From contig NZ_CP089466.1 in NCBI RefSeq assembly GCF_021233415.1, positions 558,001 to 622,000 of the forward strand: a DNA stretch of 64,000 nt. Reading direction: 5' to 3'. Positions 9,196 through 18,587 of this stretch are shown here, piece after piece (the stretch's first letter is position 1; the number at the start of each line of letters is the position of its first letter). The notes beneath the pieces were generated by a model, which saw only the letters and a list, made by a program, of their open reading frames with translations, was not told the origin of the DNA and searched no databases. The position numbers and the translations under genes are program-made. Source of the stretch: Halobacterium litoreum. GTDB lineage: Archaea; Halobacteriota; Halobacteria; Halobacteriales; Halobacteriaceae.

Positions 9196-9807
9196 CTACG
9201 CCCAGCCGAGGTCGCCCGGCACGTCGCCCAGTTCGCCGCCTCCGTAGCGCAGGGCGTCCCACCCCGCGTTCGCTGCGCCGTCCACGTCCGCGTCGGCGTC
9301 ACCGACCAGCGCGTACGCGTCCGCCGGCAGGCGGCGCTCGGCCAACTCGAAGGGCGCCAAATCGGGCTTGTGTGCGCCCGCCTCGTAACTCGCGACCACG
9401 CAGTCGACGTGCTCGTGGAGGCCGTGGGCCGCGAGTTTCGCGCGCTGGAACTCCGGCGCGCCGTTCGTCAGCACGCCAACGCGGTACGCCTCGCCGAGTT
9501 CTGCGAGCGTCTCGCCCGCGCCCGGCGACGGCTCCAACAGTTCGATTTCCGCGTCCAGCAGCGCCGCGGCCGTCTCCTCGACGCCGCCGTCGAAGCCCGC
9601 CTCCGCACGAGCGCGCTCCACGCCGCCCCGGTACGGCGCCGGCTCGCAGGCCTCGAAGCGCTCCAGAAAGCCCGCGTTGTACGCCTCCAGCCACTCGTCC
9701 CGCGCCTCTCCCGCGACCGCCTCGAACGCCGCCGTCATCGCGTCCACGACGTCGCCCTCGTCGAACTGGAGGAGCGTCCCGTCGAGGTCGAAGTAGATGG
9801 CTCGCAC
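9196..9807 (-). CDS. HAD-superfamily hydrolase
   Basis: This 203-residue protein shows the HAD motifs YFDLDGTLLQF (near residue 5), VLTNGAPEFQRAKL (motif II), AHKPDLAPF (motif III) and LVGDADADVDGAANAG (motif IV). It has a helical cap between motifs I and II. It is a paralogue of the 6453 gene, with the same TNGAPE variant of motif II. Phosphatase activity on a small metabolite is likely but the substrate is unknown. The start is GTG. It lies between the GTPase and the J-domain gene on the same strand, about 75 bases from the former. Confidence 0.88.
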   Translation of the reverse strand: MRAIYFDLDGTLLQFDEGDVVDAMTAAFEAVAGEARDEWLEAYNAGFLERFEACEPAPYRGGVERARAEAGFDGGVEETAAALLDAEIELLEPSPGAGETLAELGEAYRVGVLTNGAPEFQRAKLAAHGLHEHVDCVVASYEAGAHKPDLAPFELAERRLPADAYALVGDADADVDGAANAGWDALRYGGGELGDVPGDLGWA

Positions 9808-9838
9808 ACCCCGGAATTGGCGGAGGGGACCGTAGCCG

Positions 9839-10384
9839 TTACGCCTCGCGTTTCAGGCGCTCGTAGGCCTCGTTCACGCGAGAGAACTGCTCGCTGTCCC
9901 CGCCGCGGTCCGGGTGCAGGTCGCGGGCCTTCTCCCGGTACGCCGCCTTCACCTCCTCCGCGCTCGCATCCGGTTCGACGCCGAGCACGCGGTAGTCCTC
10001 GCGACGCGGCCGGTCCGCCGCCGCGCCGTCCGCCTGCGTCCGGTCTCGCCGCCGGCCACCGCCGCGACGCTCGCCCGCGTCGCGCCGACTCTCGCGGGCG
10101 CGGCGACTCTGCCCGCCCCGCGGCCCGCGGCTCGCTGCGCCGCCGTCCGCCGCGCGCCGGCGTTGCTCGCGCTCGAACTGCTCGCGGGAGACGCGACGCC
10201 GACGGTAGCCGCGCTCGAACGCCCCGCCCGACGCGTGGTAGTAGAAGATGCCCGCCGCGAGACCGAAGGGCACCGCGATGCCCAGCGCCACGGGACTGTA
10301 CACCACGCCCAGAACGCCGAACACGACGCTAACTGCGCCGAACACCGCGGTCAACCCCCAGACGATGGTCGAATCCGGCTCCAC
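9839..10384 (-). CDS. Membrane-anchored J-domain (DnaJ-like) protein
   Basis: Two hydrophobic segments open the protein ([18 protein letters not shown] and [20 protein letters not shown]). A long Arg-rich, low-complexity linker follows, then a C-terminal J domain ([24 protein letters not shown], split here only as a landmark, with the diagnostic HPD in DLHPDRGG). The architecture suggests recruitment of DnaK to the membrane. The start is uncertain. GTG at 10384 gives MEPDSTIVW and has an AT-rich ACACCCTTACTCTT stretch upstream, but GTG at 10426 is also open. The gene is divergent from the zinc-finger gene at 10458. Confidence 0.82.
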   Translation of the reverse strand: MEPDSTIVWGLTAVFGAVSVVFGVLGVVYSPVALGIAVPFGLAAGIFYYHASGGAFERGYRRRRVSREQFEREQRRRAADGGAASRGPRGGQSRRARESRRDAGERRGGGRRRDRTQADGAAADRPRREDYRVLGVEPDASAEEVKAAYREKARDLHPDRGGDSEQFSRVNEAYERLKREA

Positions 10385-10457
10385 GCCTCGACGTACGGCG
10401 TCGAAGAGTAAGGGTGTTGGCCTCACCCTCAAGCCCCCCGAGACCCTACACGGAAAC

Positions 10458-10628
10458 ATGAGCGTCTCCGGCCTCTGTTCGGTCTGTGGGAACGCACAGG
10501 CACAGTTCACCTGCGACCGCTGTGGCGCGGTCGTCTGCCAGGAACACTACGACGCCGCGACCGGCTTTTGCACCGAGTGCGCCGCCGAAGTCCGGCGCGG
10601 CCGCGGCGAGACCGACGGCCCGCGCTAG
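10458..10628 (+). CDS. Small HIT-type zinc-finger protein
   Basis: A 56-residue protein made mostly of one zinc-binding unit: [13 protein letters not shown], then [10 protein letters not shown], then FCTEC. The Cys/His spacing matches HIT or B-box-like fingers. A short basic tail follows. Such mini-proteins are common in haloarchaea and usually of unknown function; a protein-protein or RNA contact is an inference. Its last 4 bases overlap the convergent pyrF gene. Confidence 0.8.
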   Translation: MSVSGLCSVCGNAQAQFTCDRCGAVVCQEHYDAATGFCTECAAEVRRGRGETDGPR

Positions 10629-11428
10629 CGGAACTGATTCAGTCGCTCTTTCAGGCGCCGGGCCGCGTCGCCCGCGGCGCTCGCCCACTCCGGCGACTCC
10701 TCGCCGGCGAAGATGATGCCCCGCGTCGAGTTCACGACGCCGACGCCCTCGCTGTTCAGGCCGTACTCGACGGCGGCCTCGGCGTCACCGCCCTGCGCGC
10801 CGACGCCCGGCACGAGGAAGGGAAGTTCGGGCACGCGCTCCCGGATGGCTTCGAGTTCCTCGGGCGCCGTCGCGCCGACGACGAGACCGACGTTCCCGTA
10901 CTCGTCGTTCCACCCCGAGGCGCGCTCCGCGACGTGCTCGTAGAGCCGCCGGTCGTACGCCGCGAGTTCGAGGTGCTGGAAGTCCATCCCGCCCGGGTTC
11001 GACGTCCGGCACAGCACGAACACGCCCGCGTCCTCCCGCGAGAGGAACGGCTGGAGCGCGTCCTCGCCGAGGTACGGATTGACGGTGATGGCGTCCACGT
11101 AGTCCAGAATCTCGGCGTACTGGCGGGCCGTGTTCCCGATGTCCGCGCGCTTCGCGTCCAACAGGACGGGCACGCCCTTCCCGTGGGCGTACGCCACCGT
11201 CTCACGGAGCGCGCGCCAGCCGTCGCTGTCCTCGTAGAACGCCGCGTTCGGCTTGAACACCGCGGCGTGCTCGTGGGTCGCGTCGATGACGCGGCGGTTG
11301 AACGCCCACCGCGGCAGGTCCGCGTCCCGGACCTCCTCCGGGAGCCGGTCCGTGTCGGGGTCGAGGCCGACGCTCACGACGGTGTCCGCTGCGTCGATTC
11401 GCGCCGCGAGGTCGTCGAAGAATCCCAT
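10625..11428 (-). CDS. pyrF: Orotidine 5'-phosphate decarboxylase
   Basis: This 267-residue enzyme converts OMP to UMP, the last step of pyrimidine synthesis. It has VSVGLDPDTDRLP near residue 18, the catalytic Lys-Asp network in LDAKRADIGNTA (about 94-105), and the phosphate-binding end (FLVPGVGAQGG and VNSTRGIIFAG). This is the longer type-2 form of the family. Ala replaces the usual Gly in KRADIG. ATG 11428 is chosen over the longer ORF because MGFFDDLAARI matches the family N-terminus. Confidence 0.95.
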   Translation of the reverse strand: MGFFDDLAARIDAADTVVSVGLDPDTDRLPEEVRDADLPRWAFNRRVIDATHEHAAVFKPNAAFYEDSDGWRALRETVAYAHGKGVPVLLDAKRADIGNTARQYAEILDYVDAITVNPYLGEDALQPFLSREDAGVFVLCRTSNPGGMDFQHLELAAYDRRLYEHVAERASGWNDEYGNVGLVVGATAPEELEAIRERVPELPFLVPGVGAQGGDAEAAVEYGLNSEGVGVVNSTRGIIFAGEESPEWASAAGDAARRLKERLNQFR

Positions 11429-11508
11429 ACCTCGGCCTCCCCGCGCCCGGAGAAAAGCGGTTCGCTTTCTCGGCCCCCGCTGGCAGTCACCTCTCGCCGA
11501 CTGTGAGT

Positions 11509-11883
11509 TCACGCCATCGTCGCCGCGCCGACCGCGTCGAGCGCTCGCTTCGCGTCCACGCCGCTCTCCACGAACACCACGAGCCGCGGCGGCTCGCCCC
11601 CCACCGGGCGCGTCCGCAGCCCGCCCGATTCGGCCGCCTCCCGCGCCGCATCGAGTCCCGAGACCAGTTCCACTCGCGCGCGGTCCGGCTGGACGTACAC
11701 CGACGCGAGTCGCTCGCCGTCCGCTTCCACGTCGTAGGCGCGCGCGCCGTCTGTCGTCGGCTCCACGTCCGGGTCGGCGTTCGCCACCGCCAGTCGGTCG
11801 AACGGCGCGTTCTCGTGACCGGTCAGTTCGCTCGACAGCAGTTCCGCGATTCGCTTCCCGTCGGTTTCGCTTTTCTCGACCAT
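11509..11883 (-). CDS. Conserved hypothetical protein
   Basis: A 124-residue acidic soluble protein with alternating helix and strand. It opens with MVEKSETDGKRIAELLSSEL and ends in a strand-helix unit (RLVVFVESGVDAKRALDAV). No known motif is recognised. It starts one base after the stop of the upstream same-strand DUF2240 gene, so the two are almost certainly co-transcribed. Confidence 0.7.
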   Translation of the reverse strand: MVEKSETDGKRIAELLSSELTGHENAPFDRLAVANADPDVEPTTDGARAYDVEADGERLASVYVQPDRARVELVSGLDAAREAAESGGLRTRPVGGEPPRLVVFVESGVDAKRALDAVGAATMA

Positions 11884-11884
11884 C

Positions 11885-12331
11885 TTAGCCCTCCAGTTCG
11901 GCTCTCGCCTTCTCGGCCGCGTCGTCCACGTCCACGCCGCGGCGGCGCGCGTACACCACCGCCGCCGCGTCCGCCGTCACGCCCAACTCGGACTGCAGTT
12001 CGTTCACCGCCGCCACCGTCTCCTGTCGGTCGTGGCCGTCCGAGACGAGCGCGTCCAGCGCGCGCTCGAACGCCGAGCGCTCCTGAAAGAGCGAGGCGTC
12101 CGGCGTGAACTCCTCGGGAGTCTCCACGCCGTCCGGGTCGAACTCGGCGACCAGTTCGCCGTCCTCGCGGGCGACGAGGCCCTCGCCGGTCGCCACGTCC
12201 AGCAGTCGTTTCGCCTGGTCCGGACTCATCCAGTCGCGGTCCAGCGACAGCGTCACCACGAACGCCTGCTCGGCGATTCGCTGTTTCCCCTTCTGCTTGA
12301 ACGGCGCGGCGACCGCTACCCGGAGACTCAT
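11885..12331 (-). CDS. DUF2240-family protein
   Basis: This 148-residue archaeal protein matches what I know of DUF2240: a start like MSLRVAVAAPFKQKGKQ, a predicted winged-helix-like region (SPDQAKRLLDVATGEGLVARE), and a C-terminal helical part ending in DAAEKARAELEG. The function is unknown. The shorter ATG at 12331 fits the family start better than the upstream ATG at 12352. It is divergent from rps8e, with about 86 bases between the starts, and is followed by the 11509 gene in the same operon. Confidence 0.8.
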   Translation of the reverse strand: MSLRVAVAAPFKQKGKQRIAEQAFVVTLSLDRDWMSPDQAKRLLDVATGEGLVAREDGELVAEFDPDGVETPEEFTPDASLFQERSAFERALDALVSDGHDRQETVAAVNELQSELGVTADAAAVVYARRRGVDVDDAAEKARAELEG

Positions 12332-12417
12332 ACCCGAGTACAGCGCCGGCACGCGCCTAAAGCCTGCGTTCCCGCCTAACCGAGCCTTTCAAGTGCGTCC
12401 TGCGCCACTTCCCGGGT

Positions 12418-12792
12418 ATGCAACACCAAGGCCGTTCCAAACGCTCCAAGACGGGCGCTCGACTCCGACCGCGCTCCAAGAAGGACAAGTCCGAGCTCGG
12501 TCGCGCGCCCACCGAGACGACGGTCGGCGAACCGCGCTTCCGCACCGTCGACGCCCGCGGCAACGTCGAGAAGGTCCGCGCGCTCTCCACGAACGTCGCC
12601 AACGTCGCCACCGACGACGGCACCGTCCGCGCCACCATCGAGGACGTCAGCGAGAACAAGGCGAACCCGAACTACGCCCGCCGTAACATCATCACGAAGG
12701 GCGCCGTCATCGAGACGGACGCCGGCGCCGCCCGCGTCACCTCCCGCCCCGGCCAGAACGGGCAGGTGAACGCGACGCTCGTCGACGAATAA
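12418..12792 (+). CDS. rps8e: 30S ribosomal protein S8e
   Basis: This 124-residue archaeal/eukaryotic-type ribosomal protein of the small subunit starts MQHQGRSKRSKTGARLRP. It has the conserved DARGNVEKVRAL and YARRNIITKGAVIET segments. A TATA-like CTTTCAAG at about 12386-12393 lies about 25-30 bases before the ATG. It is convergent with the lipoprotein gene, and a pyrimidine-rich stretch after the stop could end transcription. Confidence 0.97.
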   Translation: MQHQGRSKRSKTGARLRPRSKKDKSELGRAPTETTVGEPRFRTVDARGNVEKVRALSTNVANVATDDGTVRATIEDVSENKANPNYARRNIITKGAVIETDAGAARVTSRPGQNGQVNATLVDE

Positions 12793-12838
12793 GCGGTTCC
12801 CTCCTCTCGACTCTCGCTCCGACGACCGCCAGCGCCCG

Positions 12839-13960
12839 CTACGGGTGGAAGCGCTCGCGGTGAATCTCCTCGGTGTCGCCGCCGACCGGGTAACTGACGA
12901 CCACCTCGTCGCCCTCGGGGTCGACGCCGACGTTGAGGTAGTTCAGCGACCCCACCGGTTCGGCTTCGCCCTCGCCGCCCTGCACGGTGGAGACCACGCG
13001 CACGCGGCCCTCCTCGTCGGTGTCGTTGAAGTTCACGCGCGCAATCGCGTCGCGGTCGTCCGTCTCGGGGTCGACGACGAACTCGATGCTGTCAACGAGG
13101 CGGTCGCTCTCGGGGTAGCGCTCGCGGTGGACGACACGGGACTCGCCGTCGACGGTCGCCGACACCACGACCTCGTCGCCGCCCGAGTCGAGGCCGACTT
13201 CGAGGTAGTTCACACTCCCCGGCGTGCTCGTCGACGTCGAATCGCCGGACTGCACCGCCTCGACGGTCACGCTGTCCGCGACCACGTCGGAGACGAACTG
13301 CACGCGCGCCGCGTTCTGGTCCGGTTCGAACGCCACGCCCGAGACGACGCGCGCAGGCAGCGCCTCGTCGGCGGACTTCCCAGAGCCCAACCCCTGCGCG
13401 AGAATCAGCCACCCGCCGTCCCGTTCGACGGTGACGAACTGGGCGGTCTCGGTGCCGGATTCGGACTCGAACGTGGCTTCGACGACCACGGCGTCCCGGC
13501 CGGCGAGCGCGTCCTCGATTGCGTTCTGCTCGGTGTCGGGACCGGGCAACGTCGCCGACGCCACGAGGTCGACGGTGACCTCGCGGTCGACCTGTTCGAG
13601 GGCCACGCTCTCGGGGAACGTCGAGTTCTCGTAGAGGTTCTCGGCGTCCTCCCGGGAGAGTTTCTCGACGCTGAACGGGTGGAGGGGATGGAACGGCCCT
13701 TGGAACGCCGCCGCGTCCGCTGCGTTCGCGAACGTCTCGACGGCCGCCGTCGGACTGTCGGCCGGTTCGGGTGCTCGCTCGTCCGGCGTCGTCTGCTCGG
13801 TCGTTTGTTCGGTCGTCGTCGGTTCCTCGGTCGTCGGCTCGGTGGTCGACGCCGTCGTCTCGTCGTCGCCGTTCGACGTACCGGTGCAGCCAGCGACGCC
13901 GGCGACGCCGGCGGCCGCGAGCGCGCTCAATGCCTCTCGTCGCGAAAGGTCGGAGACCAT
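12839..13960 (-). CDS. Twin-arginine lipoprotein with a C-terminal duplicated beta domain
   Basis: This 373-residue exported protein has an N-terminus with SRREALSALAA and a lipobox ending in VAGC at about residue 24, so it is probably a Tat-exported, lipid-anchored protein. A Thr/Glu-rich linker follows (about 27-70), then an NTF2-like-looking region with AVETFANAADAAAFQGPFH (70-180). The last about 170 residues hold two copies of a beta domain, each ending in NYLxVGxD-x-GDEVVVS and HRERxxP. The function is unknown; it may be an extracellular binding protein. Confidence 0.8.
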   Translation of the reverse strand: MVSDLSRREALSALAAAGVAGVAGCTGTSNGDDETTASTTEPTTEEPTTTEQTTEQTTPDERAPEPADSPTAAVETFANAADAAAFQGPFHPLHPFSVEKLSREDAENLYENSTFPESVALEQVDREVTVDLVASATLPGPDTEQNAIEDALAGRDAVVVEATFESESGTETAQFVTVERDGGWLILAQGLGSGKSADEALPARVVSGVAFEPDQNAARVQFVSDVVADSVTVEAVQSGDSTSTSTPGSVNYLEVGLDSGGDEVVVSATVDGESRVVHRERYPESDRLVDSIEFVVDPETDDRDAIARVNFNDTDEEGRVRVVSTVQGGEGEAEPVGSLNYLNVGVDPEGDEVVVSYPVGGDTEEIHRERFHP

Positions 13961-14081
13961 TACCGTCCCCTTCCGTCTCTCGGGACTTCAGTACCCCGAG
14001 CGCGTTTCCGCGCCAGCGACTCGCCTGAAGGTATTTACGTCGCGAGCATTGTGAGACCGAAAACCCCGACGGAAGAAGGGA

Positions 14082-16307
14082 CTACTGGAATCCGATGTGT
14101 TCGCCGCCGCGGCGGCCGCTGTCGGGTGCTTGGCTGCCCTTGAACTGCTCTTCGACTTGGTCGTAGTAGTCCATGAGGTCGTCCGTGATGGTGGGGCGGA
14201 CGTTCTCCAGGGCCTTCCGGAAGTGGCGCATCTCGACGACGTCGGCGTCGTCGTCCTCGCGGAGCGCCTCGATGGCGCCCTCGCGGGCGATGTTCGCGAG
14301 GTCACTACCCACGTAGCCGTCCGTGATTTCCGCGAGTTCGCGGAGGGAGACGTCGGGCGCGAGGGGGATGTCTCCGGAGTGAATCTTCAGAATCTGCTCG
14401 CGGCCTTCGACGTCCGGCTGGCCGACCATGACGAGGCGGTCGAACCGCCCGCTCCGGATGAGCGCGGGGTCGATGATGTCCGGGCGGTTGGTGGCGCCGA
14501 TGACCATCACGTCCTCCATCTCCTCGAGGCCGTCCAGTTCGGTGAGGAGTTGGTTGACGACGCGCTCGCTGACGTTGTTCCCGACTTCCTGTCCGCGGCC
14601 GGGCGCGAGGCTGTCGAGTTCGTCGAAGAAGATGACCGTCGGGGAGACCTGCCGGGCCTTCCGGAAGGTCTGTCGGATGGCCTTCTCCGACTCGCCGACC
14701 CACTTCGAGAGGAGTTGGGGGCCGCGGACCGAGATGAAGTTCGCGTTCGTCTCGTTGGCGACGGCTTTCGCCATCAGCGTCTTCCCGGTGCCCGGCGGCC
14801 CGTACAGCAGGACGCCGGCCGGCGGGTCGATGCCCATGCGCCCGAACTTCTCGGGTTCGTTCAGCGGCCACTCGACGGACTCCTTGACGTTGTCCTTCGC
14901 GTCCGTGAGGCCGCCGACGTCGTCCCACGTAATCTTCGGGAGTTCGACGAGGACCTCCCGCATCGCGGAGGGTTCGACCTCGTTGAGCGCGCCCTTGAAG
15001 TCCTGGCGCTTGACGATCATGCGGTCGATGAGGCTCGGCGGGATGTCCTCCTCGTCTAAATCTATCTCGGGGAGGTAGCGCCGGAGCGCGCGCATCGCAG
15101 CCTCCTTCGTCAGGCTCTCGATGTCGGCGCCGACGAAGCCGTGGGTGTCGTCGGCGAGCGACCCGAGGTTCACGTCGTCCGAGAGGGGCATGCCGCGGGT
15201 GTGAATCTTCAGAATCTCCTCGCGGCCGACCTCGTCGGGGACGCCGATTTCGATTTCGCGGTCGAAGCGGCCCGGACGCCGGAGCGCGGGGTCGACGGCG
15301 TCCACGCGGTTCGTCGCCGCGATGACGATGACCTGGCCGCGGCCCTCGAGGCCGTCCATCATCGTCAGGAGTTGCGCGACGACGCGGCGCTCGACCTCGC
15401 CGGTGACGTCCTCGCGCTTGGGCGCGATGGAGTCGAGTTCGTCGATGAAGATGATGGCCGGCGACTCGTCTTTCGCGTCCTCGAAGATTTCGCGGAGTTG
15501 CTGTTCGGACTCGCCGTAGTACTTCGAGATGATTTCCGGGCCCGCAATCGAGAAGAACGACGCGGAGGTCTCGTTGGCGACGGCTTTCGCGAGCAGCGTC
15601 TTCCCGGTGCCGGGCGGCCCGTGGAGCAACACCCCCTGTGGCGGCTCGATGCCGAGCTTCTGGAAGATCTGGGGGTGTTTCATCGGGAGTTCGACCATCT
15701 CCCGGACGCGCTGAATCTCGTTCTCTAAGCCGCCGATGTCCTCGTAGGTGATGCCGCCGCCGGTGCGCTCGAAGCCGCTAATCGGCTCCTCGCGCAACTC
15801 GACTTCGGTGTCCTCGGTGACCAGACAGACGCCCTCCGGCTCCGTCTCGACGGCGATGAGCGGGATGGCCTGCCCGGGCGAGCGCATGAACGGGTGGTTC
15901 GTGCTCGACATGACGGGCACGATGTCCCGCGAGACGACCGGGCGCTTCAGAATCTGGCGTTTCACCATGCCGGCCGCGTCCGAGCCGAACTGGACGCTGG
16001 CCTCCTCGGGGGGTGCGAGGACGAGGCGGTCGGCCTTCTCGGCCTCCGCCTTCCGAATCTTCACGCGTTCGCCGATGCCGACGTCGGCGTTCTGGCGCGT
16101 GAATCCGTCGATGCGGATGGTGTCCGTGTTCCAGTCCTGCCGGTCGGCGCGCCACACTTTGGCCGCCGTGGTTTCGGCCCCCTCGATTTCGATGATGTCA
16201 CCCGGACTGAGCTTCAGGTGCAACAGGGTGTCGGGGTCGAGGCGCGCGATGCCTCGGCCCGAGTCGTTCGGGTAGGCTTTCGCGACCTCAAGTTGAACTT
16301 CGTTCAT
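14082..16307 (-). CDS. cdc48: Cdc48/VCP-type AAA ATPase
   Basis: This 741-residue protein has the full Cdc48 layout. An N-domain (about 1-190, double-psi barrel [19 protein letters not shown] and a CDC48_2 part) precedes D1 (Walker A GPPGTGKT about 228, Walker [13 protein letters not shown]) and D2 (second GPPGTGKT, then [15 protein letters not shown]). Both arginine-finger regions ([12 protein letters not shown] and [12 protein letters not shown]) are intact. It is an unfoldase that works with the proteasome. The upstream ORF extension was rejected because the family begins at this ATG. A TATA-like AAAGTACTT lies about 45 bases upstream. Confidence 0.96.
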   Translation of the reverse strand: MNEVQLEVAKAYPNDSGRGIARLDPDTLLHLKLSPGDIIEIEGAETTAAKVWRADRQDWNTDTIRIDGFTRQNADVGIGERVKIRKAEAEKADRLVLAPPEEASVQFGSDAAGMVKRQILKRPVVSRDIVPVMSSTNHPFMRSPGQAIPLIAVETEPEGVCLVTEDTEVELREEPISGFERTGGGITYEDIGGLENEIQRVREMVELPMKHPQIFQKLGIEPPQGVLLHGPPGTGKTLLAKAVANETSASFFSIAGPEIISKYYGESEQQLREIFEDAKDESPAIIFIDELDSIAPKREDVTGEVERRVVAQLLTMMDGLEGRGQVIVIAATNRVDAVDPALRRPGRFDREIEIGVPDEVGREEILKIHTRGMPLSDDVNLGSLADDTHGFVGADIESLTKEAAMRALRRYLPEIDLDEEDIPPSLIDRMIVKRQDFKGALNEVEPSAMREVLVELPKITWDDVGGLTDAKDNVKESVEWPLNEPEKFGRMGIDPPAGVLLYGPPGTGKTLMAKAVANETNANFISVRGPQLLSKWVGESEKAIRQTFRKARQVSPTVIFFDELDSLAPGRGQEVGNNVSERVVNQLLTELDGLEEMEDVMVIGATNRPDIIDPALIRSGRFDRLVMVGQPDVEGREQILKIHSGDIPLAPDVSLRELAEITDGYVGSDLANIAREGAIEALREDDDADVVEMRHFRKALENVRPTITDDLMDYYDQVEEQFKGSQAPDSGRRGGEHIGFQ

Positions 16308-16523
16308 GATTGGAGACTGCGGGGATGTGTGCGAATCCGGCGTGACCACGGAAGTACTTTCCGCCGACCGCCGCCGGCCCCGCGCGTGCCAAATACTACC
16401 ACGCACGCACTGATAGACGTGGCGCCTCTGGCCCGTTCTGCCGGCACCAGAGTTCGGCGCGCTCGCGGCCCCACGGTCCGACGCCGGACTGGGGCCGAGA
16501 ATCCGACCACGCGAAGACGCGCC

Positions 16524-17249
16524 CTAGTCCTCCTCGCGGTGTTCGTCGAGCGCCTCGTCGAGCGTGAGTTCGCCCGCCGCGACCTTCCGCGCGAGCGCCT
16601 CCGTGATGGCTCGGTTCTCGTCGCTTCGCTCCCGAGACCGGCTCTTGATGACCTGAATCTCGCCCTCCGTCGGGTCGATGCGCCGGCCCTCTATCTCCTC
16701 GCCGGCCATCGACGCGATGTTCACTGCGGCGAGCACGTCACCCATCCCGCGAGCGCCCGGCCCGAGGAACGGCGTCGTCCCCGTTTCGTCCACGAGTTCG
16801 ACGCGCACGTCGTCGAGCGCGTCCACGATGCGCGCGCCCTGCAACCGCGCGCCGTCGCCGATTCGAACCACGGCGTCGGACTCGCCCGCGACCTCCTCGG
16901 CGACGACCTCGGGCACGTCCTCGACCGGCACCTGAAACGCCGCGACGACCATCCCGCCGCGCAGAACGGCGATGCCGGGACGCGTCCCCGGGTCCACGCC
17001 GACCACGGTGCGGCCGTCGCCGCCCCGCATCGACACGAGCGCGGCCTCCACCGCGCGCCGCGCGGCCCCCGCTTCGGCGACGACGACCGGCGCCTCGGCG
17101 TCCACGCCCTCGCCCGCCGTGATTACCACGTCAGCGGTCTCCGGGACCGGTTCGTCGGCTTCGACGGTCGTGAACTCCACGTCGCGGTCCCGCAGCTCCG
17201 CGACCACCTCGTGGTACACTTCGAAGTCCTCCGTCGCGACGACAATCAC
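16524..17249 (-). CDS. Predicted RNase H/RuvC-fold protein, possible nuclease
   Basis: This 241-residue protein has an N-terminal alpha/beta part (1-70), then GVDPGTRPGIAVL with an acidic residue at about 86. ELVDETGTTPF follows with Glu/Asp around 154-155, then GMGDVLAAVNIA with Asp at about 171. This order of strand-borne and helix-borne acids is that of RuvC/YqgF-type Holliday-junction resolvases. Activity is inferred from fold only. The start is GTG. It is divergent from radB with 156 bases between. Confidence 0.65.
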   Translation of the reverse strand: MIVVATEDFEVYHEVVAELRDRDVEFTTVEADEPVPETADVVITAGEGVDAEAPVVVAEAGAARRAVEAALVSMRGGDGRTVVGVDPGTRPGIAVLRGGMVVAAFQVPVEDVPEVVAEEVAGESDAVVRIGDGARLQGARIVDALDDVRVELVDETGTTPFLGPGARGMGDVLAAVNIASMAGEEIEGRRIDPTEGEIQVIKSRSRERSDENRAITEALARKVAAGELTLDEALDEHREED

Positions 17250-17374
17250 TGCCGGAGGTCCGCGCCGCGGCGGCAAAACGCTTGCCCGCGCGCCGCGCCG
17301 ACCCGGGAGTGAGTAGTCCGCAGGACTACGAACTTCGGTCGGTAAACGACCGCAGGGAGTGCACCGACCGGGAG

Positions 17375-17382
17375 TATTTTGC
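17375..17382 (+). promoter_or_regulatory. TATA box of radB
   Basis: TATTTTGC sits 24-31 bases before the GTG at 17406. It supports that codon as the leaderless start rather than the ATG at 17379, which would lie inside the promoter. Confidence 0.65.
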
Positions 17383-17405
17383 GGGGGAAGCGCCAACTCC
17401 GGGTA

Positions 17406-18113
17406 GTGACCGACGACACCCACATCTCGACCGGCTGTGGCGCGCTCGACGACCTGCTGGGGGGCGGCGTCGAGCGCGGCACCGTCACGCAACTGTACGG
17501 GCCGCCGGGCGCCGGGAAGACGAACGTCGCGCTCTCGGCGGCCGTCGAGGTCGCCACCGACGGCGGCACCGCGGTGTACGTCGACACCGAAGGCATCTCC
17601 GTCGAGCGATTCGACCAACTGCTCTCCGCGCGCACCGACGACCCCGACGCCGCCGCCTCGCGCATCGTCGTCTCCGAGGCCCACGACTTCGAGGAGCAGG
17701 CCGAAGCCGTCCGCGACACCGAGGACTTCGCCGACCGCGCGGACCTCGTCGTCCTCGACTCTGCGACCGGCTTCTACCGCCTGCGCCGGGGGGACGACGA
17801 GGACGCCGGCGACGCGCTCCGCAGAGTCGCCGACCAGGTCACGCACCTCCTCTCGCTCGCGCGCAAACACGACCTCGCCGTCGTCGTCACGAACCAGGTG
17901 TTCACGGACGTCGAGAGCGACAGCGACCGCGTCCGCCCGCTCGGCGGCCACACGCTCTCACACTGGACCGGCGCGGTCGTGCGCATCGACCGGTTCCGCG
18001 GCGGCAACCGCCGCGCCACGCTGGAGAAACACCGCGCCCGCCCGGAGGGCGAGCAGGCGCGCTTCGAGATTACCGACTCGGGCGTCGAGGGCGTCGAGAG
18101 CGACGCCTACTGA
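17406..18113 (+). CDS. radB: RadA paralogue, recombination mediator RadB
   Basis: This 235-residue protein is a RecA-fold core without the N-terminal HhH domain of RadA, as expected for RadB. It has Walker A GPPGAGKTN near residue 32, a Walker B strand DLVVLDSATGFYRL near 110, and the C-terminal region PLGGHTLSHWTGAVVRI typical of the family. RadB helps RadA in homologous recombination. The start is set by the TATA box. The stop codon directly abuts the stop of the convergent 63-residue membrane protein. Confidence 0.94.
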   Translation: MTDDTHISTGCGALDDLLGGGVERGTVTQLYGPPGAGKTNVALSAAVEVATDGGTAVYVDTEGISVERFDQLLSARTDDPDAAASRIVVSEAHDFEEQAEAVRDTEDFADRADLVVLDSATGFYRLRRGDDEDAGDALRRVADQVTHLLSLARKHDLAVVVTNQVFTDVESDSDRVRPLGGHTLSHWTGAVVRIDRFRGGNRRATLEKHRARPEGEQARFEITDSGVEGVESDAY

Positions 18114-18305
18114 CTACGGCGACGCCCGGAACTCGCCGTGTTTCATCCCGAGGAAGAAGGAGACGACGGCGAACGCTATCATCGACGGCAACACCATCAT
18201 GAACAGGGTGTCCGTCTGCATCACGTCCATCGCGGCGAGGCCGGCGATGCCCACGACCACGATGGCGACGAGCACGCCCACGGACCGAACGAAGTCGAAC
18301 TCCAT
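18114..18305 (-). CDS. Small two-helix membrane protein
   Basis: A 63-residue protein with two hydrophobic segments (GVLVAIVVVGIAGLAAM and LFMMVLPSMIAFAVVSFFLG) and a short polar tail. It is not recognised beyond that. A strong minus-strand TATA-like CCTATTTTGT at 18328-18337 sits 23-32 bases before the ATG. This argues for a real leaderless gene and for this start over the longer ORF. It is stop-to-stop with radB, with no gap. Confidence 0.75.
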   Translation of the reverse strand: MEFDFVRSVGVLVAIVVVGIAGLAAMDVMQTDTLFMMVLPSMIAFAVVSFFLGMKHGEFRASP

Positions 18306-18533
18306 ACCGCCGGGTAGGGAGCGCCCCACAAAATAGGTTCCCGAACGTGCGAGGCGCTCGGGTTCTGGCACGACCGCGAACGCGTGACTGGGAGCACGGA
18401 ATTCGACGACCGATAGAGACCAACAGCATCCGCGAGCGTAGCGAGCGGTTCGCCGAGCGCGAGCACCGCGAGCGCTCGGGCCGACGACTGAGCGGAACGA
18501 AGTGGAGCGAATGAGGAGTGCTTTTTCCCCAAG

Positions 18534-18582
18534 TTTTTGCCGAGGGGGTGCGCGCTCTGCGCGTACCCCCGCAGCGCAAAAA
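18534..18582. repeat. Nested palindrome of haloarchaeal 3' type
   Basis: TTTTTGC (18534-18540) pairs with GCAAAAA (18576-18582). Inside them GGGGGTGCGCG (18544-18554) pairs with CGCGTACCCCC (18560-18570), with one G-U wobble and a five-base loop. The element starts six bases after the stop of the CBS-domain gene on the minus strand. It could act as a transcription terminator or 3' stabiliser. The preceding 200 bases (18320-18530) are gene-free and hold GCGAGCGTAGCGAGCGG-type short palindromes. Confidence 0.75.
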
Positions 18583-18587
18583 GTGGG

